This document shows positions 1-5,734 of a stretch of DNA of 9,642 bases, in pieces. A program made the translations under genes and the position numbers. The stretch is from JBDSSS01 sp038224055 (GTDB lineage: Bacteria > Actinomycetota > Actinomycetes > Actinomycetales > Dermatophilaceae), in assembly GCA_038224055.1 (NCBI GenBank), contig JBBRGO010000118.1:1-9642 (forward strand). Direction: 5' to 3'. Position 1 is the first letter of the stretch; each line of letters opens with the position of its first letter. The notes below the pieces were generated by a model, which was not told where the DNA came from, ran no database searches, and worked only from the letters and a program-made list of their open reading frames with translations.

Positions 1-154
1 CACCTCCCCCGTCACCTCGGTCCGGGCCTGGCAGGTATCCGCAGCCTATTGACCGGCGAGCCCGCCCGGCCGCATCGCTGCGGGAGCGCCCCCGAGGGCC
101 GTGCGGGCGGCCCCGGTCACGTCCGCGAGACGCGCCCGCCCCGGCGGGAGCGCG

Positions 155-1024
155 ATGCCTAGGGTCGAGGACATGCTGACCGACCTCACCGCCCTGCGCG
201 ACAGCAGGGACGGACGCCCGATCCGTCTCGTCGTCGCGGACATGGACGGCACCCTGCTGGACTCCGACGGCGTCGTGCCCGACCGGCTGTGGCCGCTGCT
301 CGACCTGATGCGTGAGCGCGGCATCGCCTTCTGCCCGGCGAGCGGTCGGCAGTACGCGACCCTCCTGCGCCTCTTCGCCTCGCACTCCGAGGGCATGGTC
401 TTCATCGCCGAGAACGGCGCCCTCGTCGTGCGCGACGACGTCGAGGTGAGCTCGGACCCTCTCGAGCCCCGCGTGGTGCGCGACCTTGTCACGACGACCC
501 GCCGACTCGCGGCCGACGGCGTCGACCTCGGCGCCGTCCTGTGCGGGACGAGGACGGCCTGGATCGAGCGCCACGACGAGGTCTTCCTCGAGCAGGTCCG
601 GCCGTACTACGCCCGGATCGAGAGGGTCCACGACCTCGCCGACCTCGCCGCGGTGGAGCAGGACGTCGTCAAGGTCGCCGTGTGCGACCTCGACCGGGCC
701 GAGCGGACCGCCGAGGGCCTGGTGGCTTTCGGCAGCACCCACCAGGTCGTCGTGTCGGGCCCGAACTGGGTCGACGTGATGAACCCGGGCACGAACAAGG
801 GGGCGGCCCTGCGGCGCCTCCAGGAGTCCCTCGGGGTGTCTGCCGACGAGACGATCGTCTTCGGGGACTACCTCAACGACCTCGAGATGCTCGACGCGGC
901 GACGCTGTCGTTCGCGATGTCCAACGCCCACGGCGACGTCCTCGAGCGGGCCCGGCACCGGGCTCCCTCCAACCGGGACCACGGGGTCGTCCACGTCCTC
1001 GAGACGCTGCTCGGCGCGCGCTGA
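155..1024 (+). CDS. Cof-type HAD-superfamily hydrolase (sugar-phosphate phosphatase-like)
   Basis: Probable cytosolic Mg-dependent phosphatase of the HAD superfamily, Cof/IIB subgroup, acting on a sugar phosphate or similar small phosphoester; the substrate cannot be read from sequence. All four HAD motifs are visible in the 289-residue product: motif I DMDGTLLDSDG with nucleophile D29 and acid/base D31, motif II Ser in CPASGRQ (S63), motif III Lys in GTNKGAAL (K215), and motif IV GDYLND (D238, D242). The cap domain lies between about residues 90 and 200, as in the Cof type. I chose ATG 155 because GGGAG lies 4 bp upstream. A longer form from GTG 101 adds 18 low-complexity residues without a good ribosome site, and ATG 173 is a possible shorter form. 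The gene stands alone on this strand and converges on the ligase gene 41 bp away. Family call is firm, substrate unknown. Confidence 0.93.
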   Translation: MPRVEDMLTDLTALRDSRDGRPIRLVVADMDGTLLDSDGVVPDRLWPLLDLMRERGIAFCPASGRQYATLLRLFASHSEGMVFIAENGALVVRDDVEVSSDPLEPRVVRDLVTTTRRLAADGVDLGAVLCGTRTAWIERHDEVFLEQVRPYYARIERVHDLADLAAVEQDVVKVAVCDLDRAERTAEGLVAFGSTHQVVVSGPNWVDVMNPGTNKGAALRRLQESLGVSADETIVFGDYLNDLEMLDAATLSFAMSNAHGDVLERARHRAPSNRDHGVVHVLETLLGAR

Positions 1025-1029
1025 GCGCC
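1013..1029 (+). terminator. weak GC hairpin over the HAD stop codon
   Basis: GGCGC (1013-1017) can pair with GCGCC (1025-1029), with the TGA stop in the loop. There is no T tract, so this is only a possible terminator in the short convergent gap (1025-1065) between the HAD and ligase genes. Confidence 0.25.
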
Positions 1030-1065
1030 GCCCCCGCGCCGGACGGACCGGGGACCGGGAAGGCG

Positions 1066-2232
1066 TCAGGTGATGTCCTCCAGGCCCGCGGTGGCGCGCA
1101 CCGCCTGCGAGACGACGTCGACGAGCCGACCCGTGTGCTCGAGGGTGCGGCGCTGTCTCGCGGCGCCGGACCCGTGGACGCGCAGCCGCTCGATGCCGTC
1201 CTCGACGACACCGAGGTCGCCGGCGGCGGTGAGGGCCGGCCGGACGTGCTCGACCAGGGCATCGATGACCTCCGTCGCCGGCCGGGGCCGGCTCGTGAGG
1301 GGGTGCAGCAGGGCGCCGCCCAGACCCTCCCGCCCGGCCTGCCAGGCGGCGAGACGCAGCAGTGGGGTGGGCACCTCGAGCGCGCTCGTGGCGGGCCTGC
1401 CGTCCCGGTAGGTCCGGGTCGGGGGCGCCGGTCCGGTGCGCCACTCCCGGGCCGCCGTCGCGACGAGGGCCCGGCAGAGGCCGGCGAGGACCACCGTCTC
1501 CGCGACGGTGGGGCAGACGTCGGCAGCGCGGATCTCGACCGTCGGGTAGCGGTGGGACAGGCGCGCGTCGAAGTAGACCATCCCCTCGTCGAGCAGCACG
1601 GCGGAGCGCGTCATCTCCTCGACCAGGCGGTGGTAGGCCTCGGCGGAGCCGAAGACGTCCGTTGGTCCGGATGACGGCCACCGCGCCATCGCCTGCGAGC
1701 GGTAGCTCGCGAAGCCCGAGTCGACGCCCTTCCAGTAGGGCGAGTTCGCGCTGAGGGCCAGCAGCGCCGGGAGCCAGACCCGGATCCGGTCGAGGACCCC
1801 GACCCCCTCCTCGTCGGAGTCGACGGAGACGTGCACGTGCAACCCGCAGGTGAGCTGCTCGCGGGCGATGAGACCGAAGCGGTCCTTGATCCACGCGTAG
1901 CGCGGCGAGTCCGCCGGCTCCGGCCGCACGGGCAGGGGCGAGGTCCCGATCGCCGCCACGCTCGACCCGCTGTCGCGCGCCGCCGCGATGGCCTCGCCCC
2001 GCCAGTGCCGGATCTCCCGGGCCAGCGTCAGGAGGTCGGACACGGGGGCGGTGTGGGTCTCGATCTGCTGCTGCTGGAGCTCCCCCTCGACCGCGCCGTG
2101 CACCCCGTCGTCCGCACCGGGCGGACGGGTCCGGGCCGCCCGGACGAGCAGCCGCCCCGACACCGACCGCGGCCGACCGCTGTGGACGTCGACGAGGAGC
2201 ATCTCCTCCTCCACCCCGATGGTGCGCGCCAC
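1066..2232 (-). CDS. YbdK-type carboxylate-amine ligase (glutamate-cysteine ligase family 2)
   Basis: ATP-grasp-like member of the GCS2 family (COG2170) that joins a carboxylate, classically the gamma-carboxyl of glutamate, to an amine in the cytosol. Family hallmarks in the 388-residue product are GVEEE near the N-terminus (residues 6-10, metal/ATP binding), QIETHT (56-61), CGLHVHV (129-135), NSPYW (163-167), YRSQAMARWP (177-186) and EIRAADVCPT (233-242). Length fits the family (about 370-380). The reading frame is open back to 2481, but the family start is immediately before ARTIGVEEE. GTG 2232 with AGAGGA 6 bp upstream fits this exactly, so the 83-residue upstream extension is rejected. 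Actinobacteria use mycothiol rather than glutathione, so the real product is uncertain. It may make gamma-glutamyl compounds, as EgtA does for ergothioneine, but it is not EgtA by motif layout. Divergent from the GT87 gene. Confidence 0.93.
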   Translation of the reverse strand: MARTIGVEEEMLLVDVHSGRPRSVSGRLLVRAARTRPPGADDGVHGAVEGELQQQQIETHTAPVSDLLTLAREIRHWRGEAIAAARDSGSSVAAIGTSPLPVRPEPADSPRYAWIKDRFGLIAREQLTCGLHVHVSVDSDEEGVGVLDRIRVWLPALLALSANSPYWKGVDSGFASYRSQAMARWPSSGPTDVFGSAEAYHRLVEEMTRSAVLLDEGMVYFDARLSHRYPTVEIRAADVCPTVAETVVLAGLCRALVATAAREWRTGPAPPTRTYRDGRPATSALEVPTPLLRLAAWQAGREGLGGALLHPLTSRPRPATEVIDALVEHVRPALTAAGDLGVVEDGIERLRVHGSGAARQRRTLEHTGRLVDVVSQAVRATAGLEDIT

Positions 2233-2238
2233 GACCTG

Positions 2239-2244
2239 TCCTCT
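2239..2244 (-). promoter_or_regulatory. ribosome binding site that decides the ligase start
   Basis: On the minus strand AGAGGA lies 6 bp before GTG 2232. It selects this start over the much longer open frame reaching 2481, and agrees with where the family's conserved GVEEE begins. Confidence 0.6.
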
Positions 2245-2359
2245 CGCCGGTGGGCCCCCGCTACTCTCGATCGTGACGCACCCCGGCGGAGCATGGGGCG
2301 GTATGCCAAAGGCAACCGGCGATGCGCACGACCACTCGAGCGAAGGGCCGGAGCACGTC

Positions 2360-3538
2360 GTGACCTCGAGAACGCCGCTCCCCCCGGTCCGGCCGACATG
2401 GGGCGGGGAGCGCGTCCCGCCCCTCGTCGGCGCCTTGCTGCTGGCCGTCGCCCTCGTGGTCGCCGTCGTCGCGACCCTCACGGGAGACCACGTCGACTTC
2501 GAGGTCTATGTGCGTGCCGGGGAGCGGTGGCTCAGCGGGCTCGACCCGTATGCCGTCCGCCCGGAGCTGCCGTTCACCTACCCACCCGTGGCGGTGGCCC
2601 CCGCCGCCCTCCTCGCGCTCGCGCCGACGGTGGGGCTCGCCGCGCTCTCCCTCCTGACGGTGCTCGCGGCCGGGGGCGCCGCGGCCGCGGTGGGTCCCGG
2701 GCGTGGTGGGTGTGGGGACGCGGTCGCCCCCCGGGCCACCGTCACCGGCGCCGCGTTGCTGGCGGTGGCCGTTGCGGTCGGTAGCGAACCGGTGCTGCGC
2801 GGGCTCTCCCTGGGTCAGGTCAACGGCCTCGTCGTCGGCCTCGTCCTCATCGACCTGCTCGTCGTCCCACCTCGCTGGCGGGGCTGGCTCACCGGCATCG
2901 CAGCCGGCACCAAGCTGACGCCGCTCGTGTTCGTCCTCGTGCCCGCCTTCCGGCGGGAGTGGTCCACCGTCGCCCGGGTCGGCGGTGGGCTCGTCGTCAC
3001 GGTCGCGGCCGGGGCGCTCGCCCTCCCGTCCGGCTCACGGCTCTACTGGGGTCAGCTCGTCTCGGACCCCGACCGGGTCGGCGGCCTCGCCTTCGTCGAC
3101 AACCAGAGCCTGCGCGGCGTCCTCGAACGGCTCGCCCCCGGCCAGGCGACGCCGTGGTGGCTGCTCGGGTGCACCGCCGTCGTGCTCCTCGGCGCCGTGG
3201 CGCTCCACCGACGGTCCCGTCGACCCGTCGTCGAGGGCCTCGTCGTTGCCGGCCTCGTCGGTCTGCTCGTCTCGCCGATCTCGTGGTCGCACCACTGGCT
3301 CCTGCTCCCGGCCGCGGCACTGCTCTGTGCCCGGGAGCGGCACCCCTGGGTCGCGGCGGTCGCGCTCACCGTCAGCCTGGGGGCACCGCACTGGTACCTG
3401 CGGGGTTCCGCCGGCGCACTCCCGGGCCCGCTGCCCGTCGTGCTGGACAGCTCGATGGCCCTCGCGGGCCTGCTGTGCCTCGGCACCCTCGCACGACCCC
3501 TGCGCCCGGCGGTCAGTGACTCCGGAGCGCTTCGATGA
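2360..3538 (+). CDS. GT87-family (DUF2029) polyprenyl-phosphate-dependent glycosyltransferase
   Basis: Multi-pass membrane mannosyltransferase-like enzyme of the GT-C fold. Known GT87 members take mannose from polyprenyl-phosphomannose on the outer face of the membrane and extend lipoglycans such as PIMs and lipomannan. Hallmarks in the 392-residue product: first TM at about 20-40, then DFEVYVRAG (46-54, including the family's acidic catalytic position), FTYPPVA (72-78), LGQVNGLVVG (151-160), GTKLTPL (183-189), DNQSLRGVL (247-255) and SPISWSHHW (305-313). About 9-10 hydrophobic segments follow. I chose GTG 2360 because GGAG (2350-2353) lies 6 bp upstream and TM1 then begins at a normal distance; ATG 2303 is an alternative that adds 19 polar residues. 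The last 26 bp overlap the end of the opposing DUF7218-like gene. Acceptor and donor are inferred from family only. Confidence 0.9.
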   Translation: MTSRTPLPPVRPTWGGERVPPLVGALLLAVALVVAVVATLTGDHVDFEVYVRAGERWLSGLDPYAVRPELPFTYPPVAVAPAALLALAPTVGLAALSLLTVLAAGGAAAAVGPGRGGCGDAVAPRATVTGAALLAVAVAVGSEPVLRGLSLGQVNGLVVGLVLIDLLVVPPRWRGWLTGIAAGTKLTPLVFVLVPAFRREWSTVARVGGGLVVTVAAGALALPSGSRLYWGQLVSDPDRVGGLAFVDNQSLRGVLERLAPGQATPWWLLGCTAVVLLGAVALHRRSRRPVVEGLVVAGLVGLLVSPISWSHHWLLLPAAALLCARERHPWVAAVALTVSLGAPHWYLRGSAGALPGPLPVVLDSSMALAGLLCLGTLARPLRPAVSDSGALR

Positions 3539-3791
3539 GCTCGGCCTTGTTCATCGTCGAGCGCCCCTCGATGCCCACGGTCCGGGCACGGGAGAGGAGC
3601 TCGTCCTTGGTCATGTCCTCGTAGTCCGAGGCCGCACCGCCCTTGCGGCCCACGGCGGACCGGGACGTGGCTGCCGCCGCGTTCGCGATCCGGGCCGCCT
3701 TCTCCTTGCTCGCCCCGTCGTCACGCAGCGCCTCGTACACCTCCGGGTCCTTGACCGACGGGCCGGGATCCTCACGCTTCTGCTCTGCCAT
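3513..3791 (-). CDS. DUF7218 / Rho_N-like small basic protein
   Basis: A 92-residue protein of a small actinobacterial family of unknown function, often labelled Rho termination factor N-terminal-domain or SAP-like. The N-terminal half carries the family signature GPSVKDPEVYEALRDDG, then SKEKAARIANAAA and VGRKGG (residues 10-52). The C-terminal half (about 55-92), with YEDMTKDELLSRARTVGI and NKAELIEALRSH, matches the helix-extended-loop-helix fold of Rho_N/SAP/HeH domains, which bind nucleic acids. ATG 3791 is preceded by GAGAGGAGAGG, a very strong Shine-Dalgarno; the longer open frame to 3914 is discarded. It is divergent from a general stress gene, so stress-linked expression and a nucleoid or RNA-binding role are reasonable inferences. 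Its 3' end overlaps the GT87 3' end. Confidence 0.85.
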   Translation of the reverse strand: MAEQKREDPGPSVKDPEVYEALRDDGASKEKAARIANAAAATSRSAVGRKGGAASDYEDMTKDELLSRARTVGIEGRSTMNKAELIEALRSH

Positions 3792-3837
3792 GACCTCTCC
3801 TCTCGACGGACGCGCCGCTCGGCGCCACAGCTGCCTC

Positions 3838-3843
3838 ATACCC
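3838..3843 (-). promoter_or_regulatory. GGGTAT, possible SigB-type -10 box for the DUF7218-like gene
   Basis: GGGTAT on the minus strand lies 46 bp upstream of ATG 3791. It matches the -10 of actinobacterial SigB/SigF-like promoters (GGGTAY). I do not see a matching GTTT-like -35 at 14-16 bp, so this is a weak call. Confidence 0.3.
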
Positions 3844-3881
3844 CGGCCAACCCTCGACAGCGCACGCCCGCGAACCCGACC

Positions 3882-3887
3882 GGGTAC
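3882..3887 (+). promoter_or_regulatory. GGGTAC, possible SigB-type -10 box for the stress protein gene
   Basis: GGGTAC lies 50 bp upstream of ATG 3938 on the plus strand, mirroring the GGGTAT box for the divergent gene. A general stress protein is a typical target of this sigma class. No convincing -35 is seen. Confidence 0.3.
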
Positions 3888-3937
3888 GCATGCCTGGGGG
3901 GAGACTCGCCCCACGCACCGACTCCGAAGGAGACACC

Positions 3938-4423
3938 ATGAACGACGACACCGGCGCGACCAAGGTCGCCGAGCTCATCAAGGACATCCGCATCGCGATG
4001 CTCACCCACGCGGACGGCGAGGGCAACCTCGTCAGCCACCCGATGGCGACCCAGCAGGTGGAGTTCGACGGCGACGTGCTCTTCATCGCCGAGCGCGACA
4101 GCCACAAGTGCCGCGACATCGCGGCGCAGAGTCCGGCCCGGGTCAACGTCGCCTACAGCTCCTCGAGCACGTGGGTGTCGCTCTCGGGGACGGCGCGGAT
4201 CGTCGATGACCGGGCCAAGCTCGAGGAGCTGTGGAACACCTTCACCGGGGCCTGGATGGAGGGCGGTCCGGAGAACCCCAACAACGTCATCATCGAGATC
4301 AGCACGGACTCCGCGGAGTACTGGGACTCCCCCGGGGCCAAGGTCGTCCAGCTCGCCAACTTCGTCAAGGCCAAGGTGACCGGGAAGCGCCTCGAGGGCG
4401 ACAACGCGGTCGTCGACCTCTGA
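3938..4423 (+). CDS. pyridoxamine 5'-phosphate oxidase-fold general stress protein
   Basis: A 161-residue split-barrel flavin (FMN, FAD or F420) binding protein of the general stress protein 26 type (COG3871), cytosolic and usually dimeric. Seen in the sequence: an N-terminal helix (residues 5-16), first strands with IAMLTHAD and VSHPMATQQV (19-41), VLFIAERDSHKCRDI (47-61), VNVAYSSSSTWVSLSG (69-84), and the C-terminal AEYWDSPGAKVV (126-137) followed by an extension of the type seen in this subgroup. ATG 3938 has GAAGGAG 5 bp upstream, a near-perfect ribosome site. The enzymatic reaction of this subgroup is generally unknown. Regulation by a stress sigma factor is suggested by the name class and the GGGTAC upstream. 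Converges on topoisomerase IB with a 13-bp gap. Confidence 0.92.
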   Translation: MNDDTGATKVAELIKDIRIAMLTHADGEGNLVSHPMATQQVEFDGDVLFIAERDSHKCRDIAAQSPARVNVAYSSSSTWVSLSGTARIVDDRAKLEELWNTFTGAWMEGGPENPNNVIIEISTDSAEYWDSPGAKVVQLANFVKAKVTGKRLEGDNAVVDL

Positions 4424-4438
4424 GCAGCCGAGGCGGTC
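4415..4438. terminator. possible shared hairpin between convergent stress-protein and topoisomerase genes
   Basis: GACCTC (4415-4420) can pair with GAGGCGGTC (4430-4438) through a bulge. The hairpin holds the stress gene's stop and abuts the topoisomerase stop at 4437-4439. With no T tract on either strand it is a weak bidirectional terminator candidate. Confidence 0.3.
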
Positions 4439-5471
4439 AGGCGGCGCCGGCGAGCAGGCGGACGACCGCCCGCTCAACGGCGTCGCGGTCGCGGATCCGG
4501 ACGAGCTCACCGTTGCGGATCCGCTCCTGGTCGGCCTTCGTGAGTCGGCTCAGGCTCCGCCCGACCGTCCGTCCCACGCCGAACTCGTCGAGCACGCGAG
4601 GGTCCACGTAGGAGCGCCTCGCCACGGCCGGGGTGTTGCCGAGGTGCTCCGACACGACCTTCATCGCGTCCTTCTCCGCGCGCTTGAGCTCACGCTCGGT
4701 GCCACCCGGGTCGGCCTGCGCCAGGGTCACCGCGGCGGTGACGGTCGCAGCCCAGGTGCGCAGGTCCTTGACCGTGAACTCGGCCCCCACCAGCTCCTTG
4801 AAGGCGACGTTGAGGTCGGCGGAGTGCAGCTCGTGCCAGCCCCGCTCGTCGCGGTACTCGAGCAGCCGGTCGCCCTCACGGCGGCTTCGCTTGAGGGACA
4901 ACACGGCCCGCGCAAGCAGCTGGTCGGTCATCACCGCCTCGCGGGTGACCCCTGACTTCGCCGGGAACTCGAAGGTGATGTCGTCCCCGCTCACCGAGAC
5001 GTGCGAGCGGAGCAGCGTCGCCACGCCGTGCGACCCGTGCTCCACCTCGTACTCGTCACCACCGGTGCGAAACAGGCCCGCGTCGAGCATGCGCAGCGCG
5101 ACCGCGGTGACGCGCCGCCGTCCGAGGCCGGCGAGGCGCAGGTCGGACGCGATCTGCTTGCGTGCGGGAGGGAGCTTCCTCGCGAGCACGAGCACGCGGT
5201 CGTGCTTCTCCCGGGCGCGGGCCTCGTGCCAGGCCTCGTGGTAGAGGTACTGGCGGCGACCGGCATCATCGGTGCCCACGGCCTGGATGTGCCCGTTGGC
5301 GTGGGGGGAGATCCAGACGTCGCGCCAGGCCGGCGGGATGACGAGCGCCCTCGCTCGCTCCTTCGTCCCGGCGTCGGCCGAGCGGCCCTCCGCGTCCACG
5401 TAGGCGAAACCCCGGCCCCGCCGGACCCGTCTCACCCCGGGTCGCTCGATCTTGCTCCGTCGCAGTCGCAC
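4437..5471 (-). CDS. DNA topoisomerase IB (bacterial, poxvirus-like)
   Basis: Relaxes supercoiled DNA through a transient 3'-phosphotyrosine nick, without ATP. The 344-residue product has the N-terminal bacterial TopIB domain (FAYVDAEG at 22-29, IPPAWRDVWISP at 45-56, GRRQYLYHEAW at 71-81) and the catalytic domain. By alignment to vaccinia and Deinococcus TopIB, the active-site set is R135 (FRTGGDEY), K172 (FPAKSG), R238 (VKDLRTWAAT), N279 (HLGNTP) and nucleophile Y288 (ARRSYVDP). N279 sits exactly nine residues before Tyr, as the Asn of Deinococcus TopIB that replaces the viral His. The start is GTG 5471, giving a protein beginning MRLRRSKIERPG as homologs do, but there is no good Shine-Dalgarno before it. 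The upstream frame continues open for at least some 15 codons without a standard start. The 50-residue ORF ends 40 bp upstream. Confidence 0.95.
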   Translation of the reverse strand: MRLRRSKIERPGVRRVRRGRGFAYVDAEGRSADAGTKERARALVIPPAWRDVWISPHANGHIQAVGTDDAGRRQYLYHEAWHEARAREKHDRVLVLARKLPPARKQIASDLRLAGLGRRRVTAVALRMLDAGLFRTGGDEYEVEHGSHGVATLLRSHVSVSGDDITFEFPAKSGVTREAVMTDQLLARAVLSLKRSRREGDRLLEYRDERGWHELHSADLNVAFKELVGAEFTVKDLRTWAATVTAAVTLAQADPGGTERELKRAEKDAMKVVSEHLGNTPAVARRSYVDPRVLDEFGVGRTVGRSLSRLTKADQERIRNGELVRIRDRDAVERAVVRLLAGAA

Positions 5472-5511
5472 GCAGGTGATGTACCCGCTCGCGTCCCGGC
5501 AGGATCCGGTC

Positions 5512-5664
5512 TCAGTCCGACTTCGTCGCGCCCGTGTCCACCGACTGCGTCGGGGTGAGGTCCGGTGCGCGGATCTCCTCCTGTCCTGGCGGAGTGGGCG
5601 GATCGGGTGTCACCGGGGGAAACACGGTGCCGTCGTCCTGCAGGCGTGACTCGGGCTGGTTCAT
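5512..5664 (-). CDS. small Pro/Asp-rich hypothetical protein (50 aa)
   Basis: I do not recognise this gene. It encodes 50 residues starting MNQPESRLQDDGTVFPP and ending VDTGATKSD. It has nine prolines and several acidic residues, no hydrophobic stretch and no cysteine, so it is probably disordered and cytosolic. Coding is supported by G/C at about 84% of third positions, compared with clearly worse values in the overlapping frames, and by AAGGAGG upstream (5677-5683), though the 12-bp spacing to ATG 5664 is long. The competing ATG 5674 in another frame is too close to that site (2 bp). It lies between the methyltransferase and topoisomerase IB on the same strand, 58 bp and 40 bp from them. 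A GGGTAT box is 28 bp upstream. Function unknown. Confidence 0.6.
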   Translation of the reverse strand: MNQPESRLQDDGTVFPPVTPDPPTPPGQEEIRAPDLTPTQSVDTGATKSD

Positions 5665-5676
5665 GGGTGCACATCG

Positions 5677-5683
5677 CCTCCTT
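5677..5683 (-). promoter_or_regulatory. Shine-Dalgarno AAGGAGG with ambiguous target start
   Basis: The strongest possible ribosome site in this stretch. Three starts follow: ATG 5674 (2-bp spacing), GTG 5672 (4 bp, encodes only Val-His-Pro then TGA), and ATG 5664 (12 bp, the 50-residue ORF). The three-codon ORF's TGA overlaps ATG 5664 as ATGA, so re-initiation is possible. Confidence 0.45.
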
Positions 5684-5692
5684 GACTCGACC

Positions 5693-5698
5693 ATACCC
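5693..5698 (-). promoter_or_regulatory. GGGTAT, possible stress-type -10 box for the 50-aa ORF
   Basis: GGGTAT on the minus strand lies 28 bp before ATG 5664, giving a short leader that holds the AAGGAGG site. The same box type precedes the DUF7218-like gene. No clear -35 is visible. Confidence 0.25.
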
Positions 5699-5717
5699 AG
5701 ACGAGCCGACCCGGGGG

Positions 5718-5734
5718 CGGCCTCAGCGAGGCCG
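5718..5734 (-). terminator. perfect 7-bp GC hairpin over the methyltransferase stop codon
   Basis: CGGCCTC and GAGGCCG form a perfect 7-bp stem with a 3-base loop. The TGA stop of the methyltransferase gene lies inside it. It sits at the end of the GT2/DUF2064/methyltransferase operon and is the best terminator-like structure in the window, but it lacks a T tract. Confidence 0.4.

Noticed and set aside
1..154. Possible C-terminal end of an upstream plus-strand gene (TGA at 50-52, frame 2) or a promoter with TTGACC at 49-54
   Set aside because: Only 16 codons are available, with no recognisable family; no TANNNT at 17 bp spacing from TTGACC. The stretch is therefore left as unassigned leader of the HAD gene.
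46..492. 148-residue minus-strand open frame
   Set aside because: Ser/Arg/Thr-rich composition typical of a reverse-strand shadow of the HAD gene; no family motifs.
1025..1065. Strong terminator between the convergent HAD and ligase genes
   Set aside because: Only 4-5 bp stems (CCGG, GGCGC) and no T tract are seen, so only a weak hairpin is listed.
541..1674. 377-residue plus-strand open frame across HAD and ligase genes
   Set aside because: Arg/Gly/Pro-rich low complexity, spans two genes with strong family matches, and has no motifs of its own.
1831..2784. 317-residue plus-strand open frame
   Set aside because: Runs antisense through the ligase start and out of frame into GT87; Arg/Gly/Pro-rich shadow.
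3772..4510. Two long minus-strand open frames opposite the stress protein
   Set aside because: Shadow frames on the reverse strand of the PPOX gene; the sense frame has a perfect ribosome site and family motifs.
5432..5674. 80-residue frame from ATG 5674 beginning MCTHEP
   Set aside because: Spacing to AAGGAGG is only 2 bp, codon third positions are poor in G/C, and it runs into the topoisomerase gene; the other frame (50 residues) is preferred.
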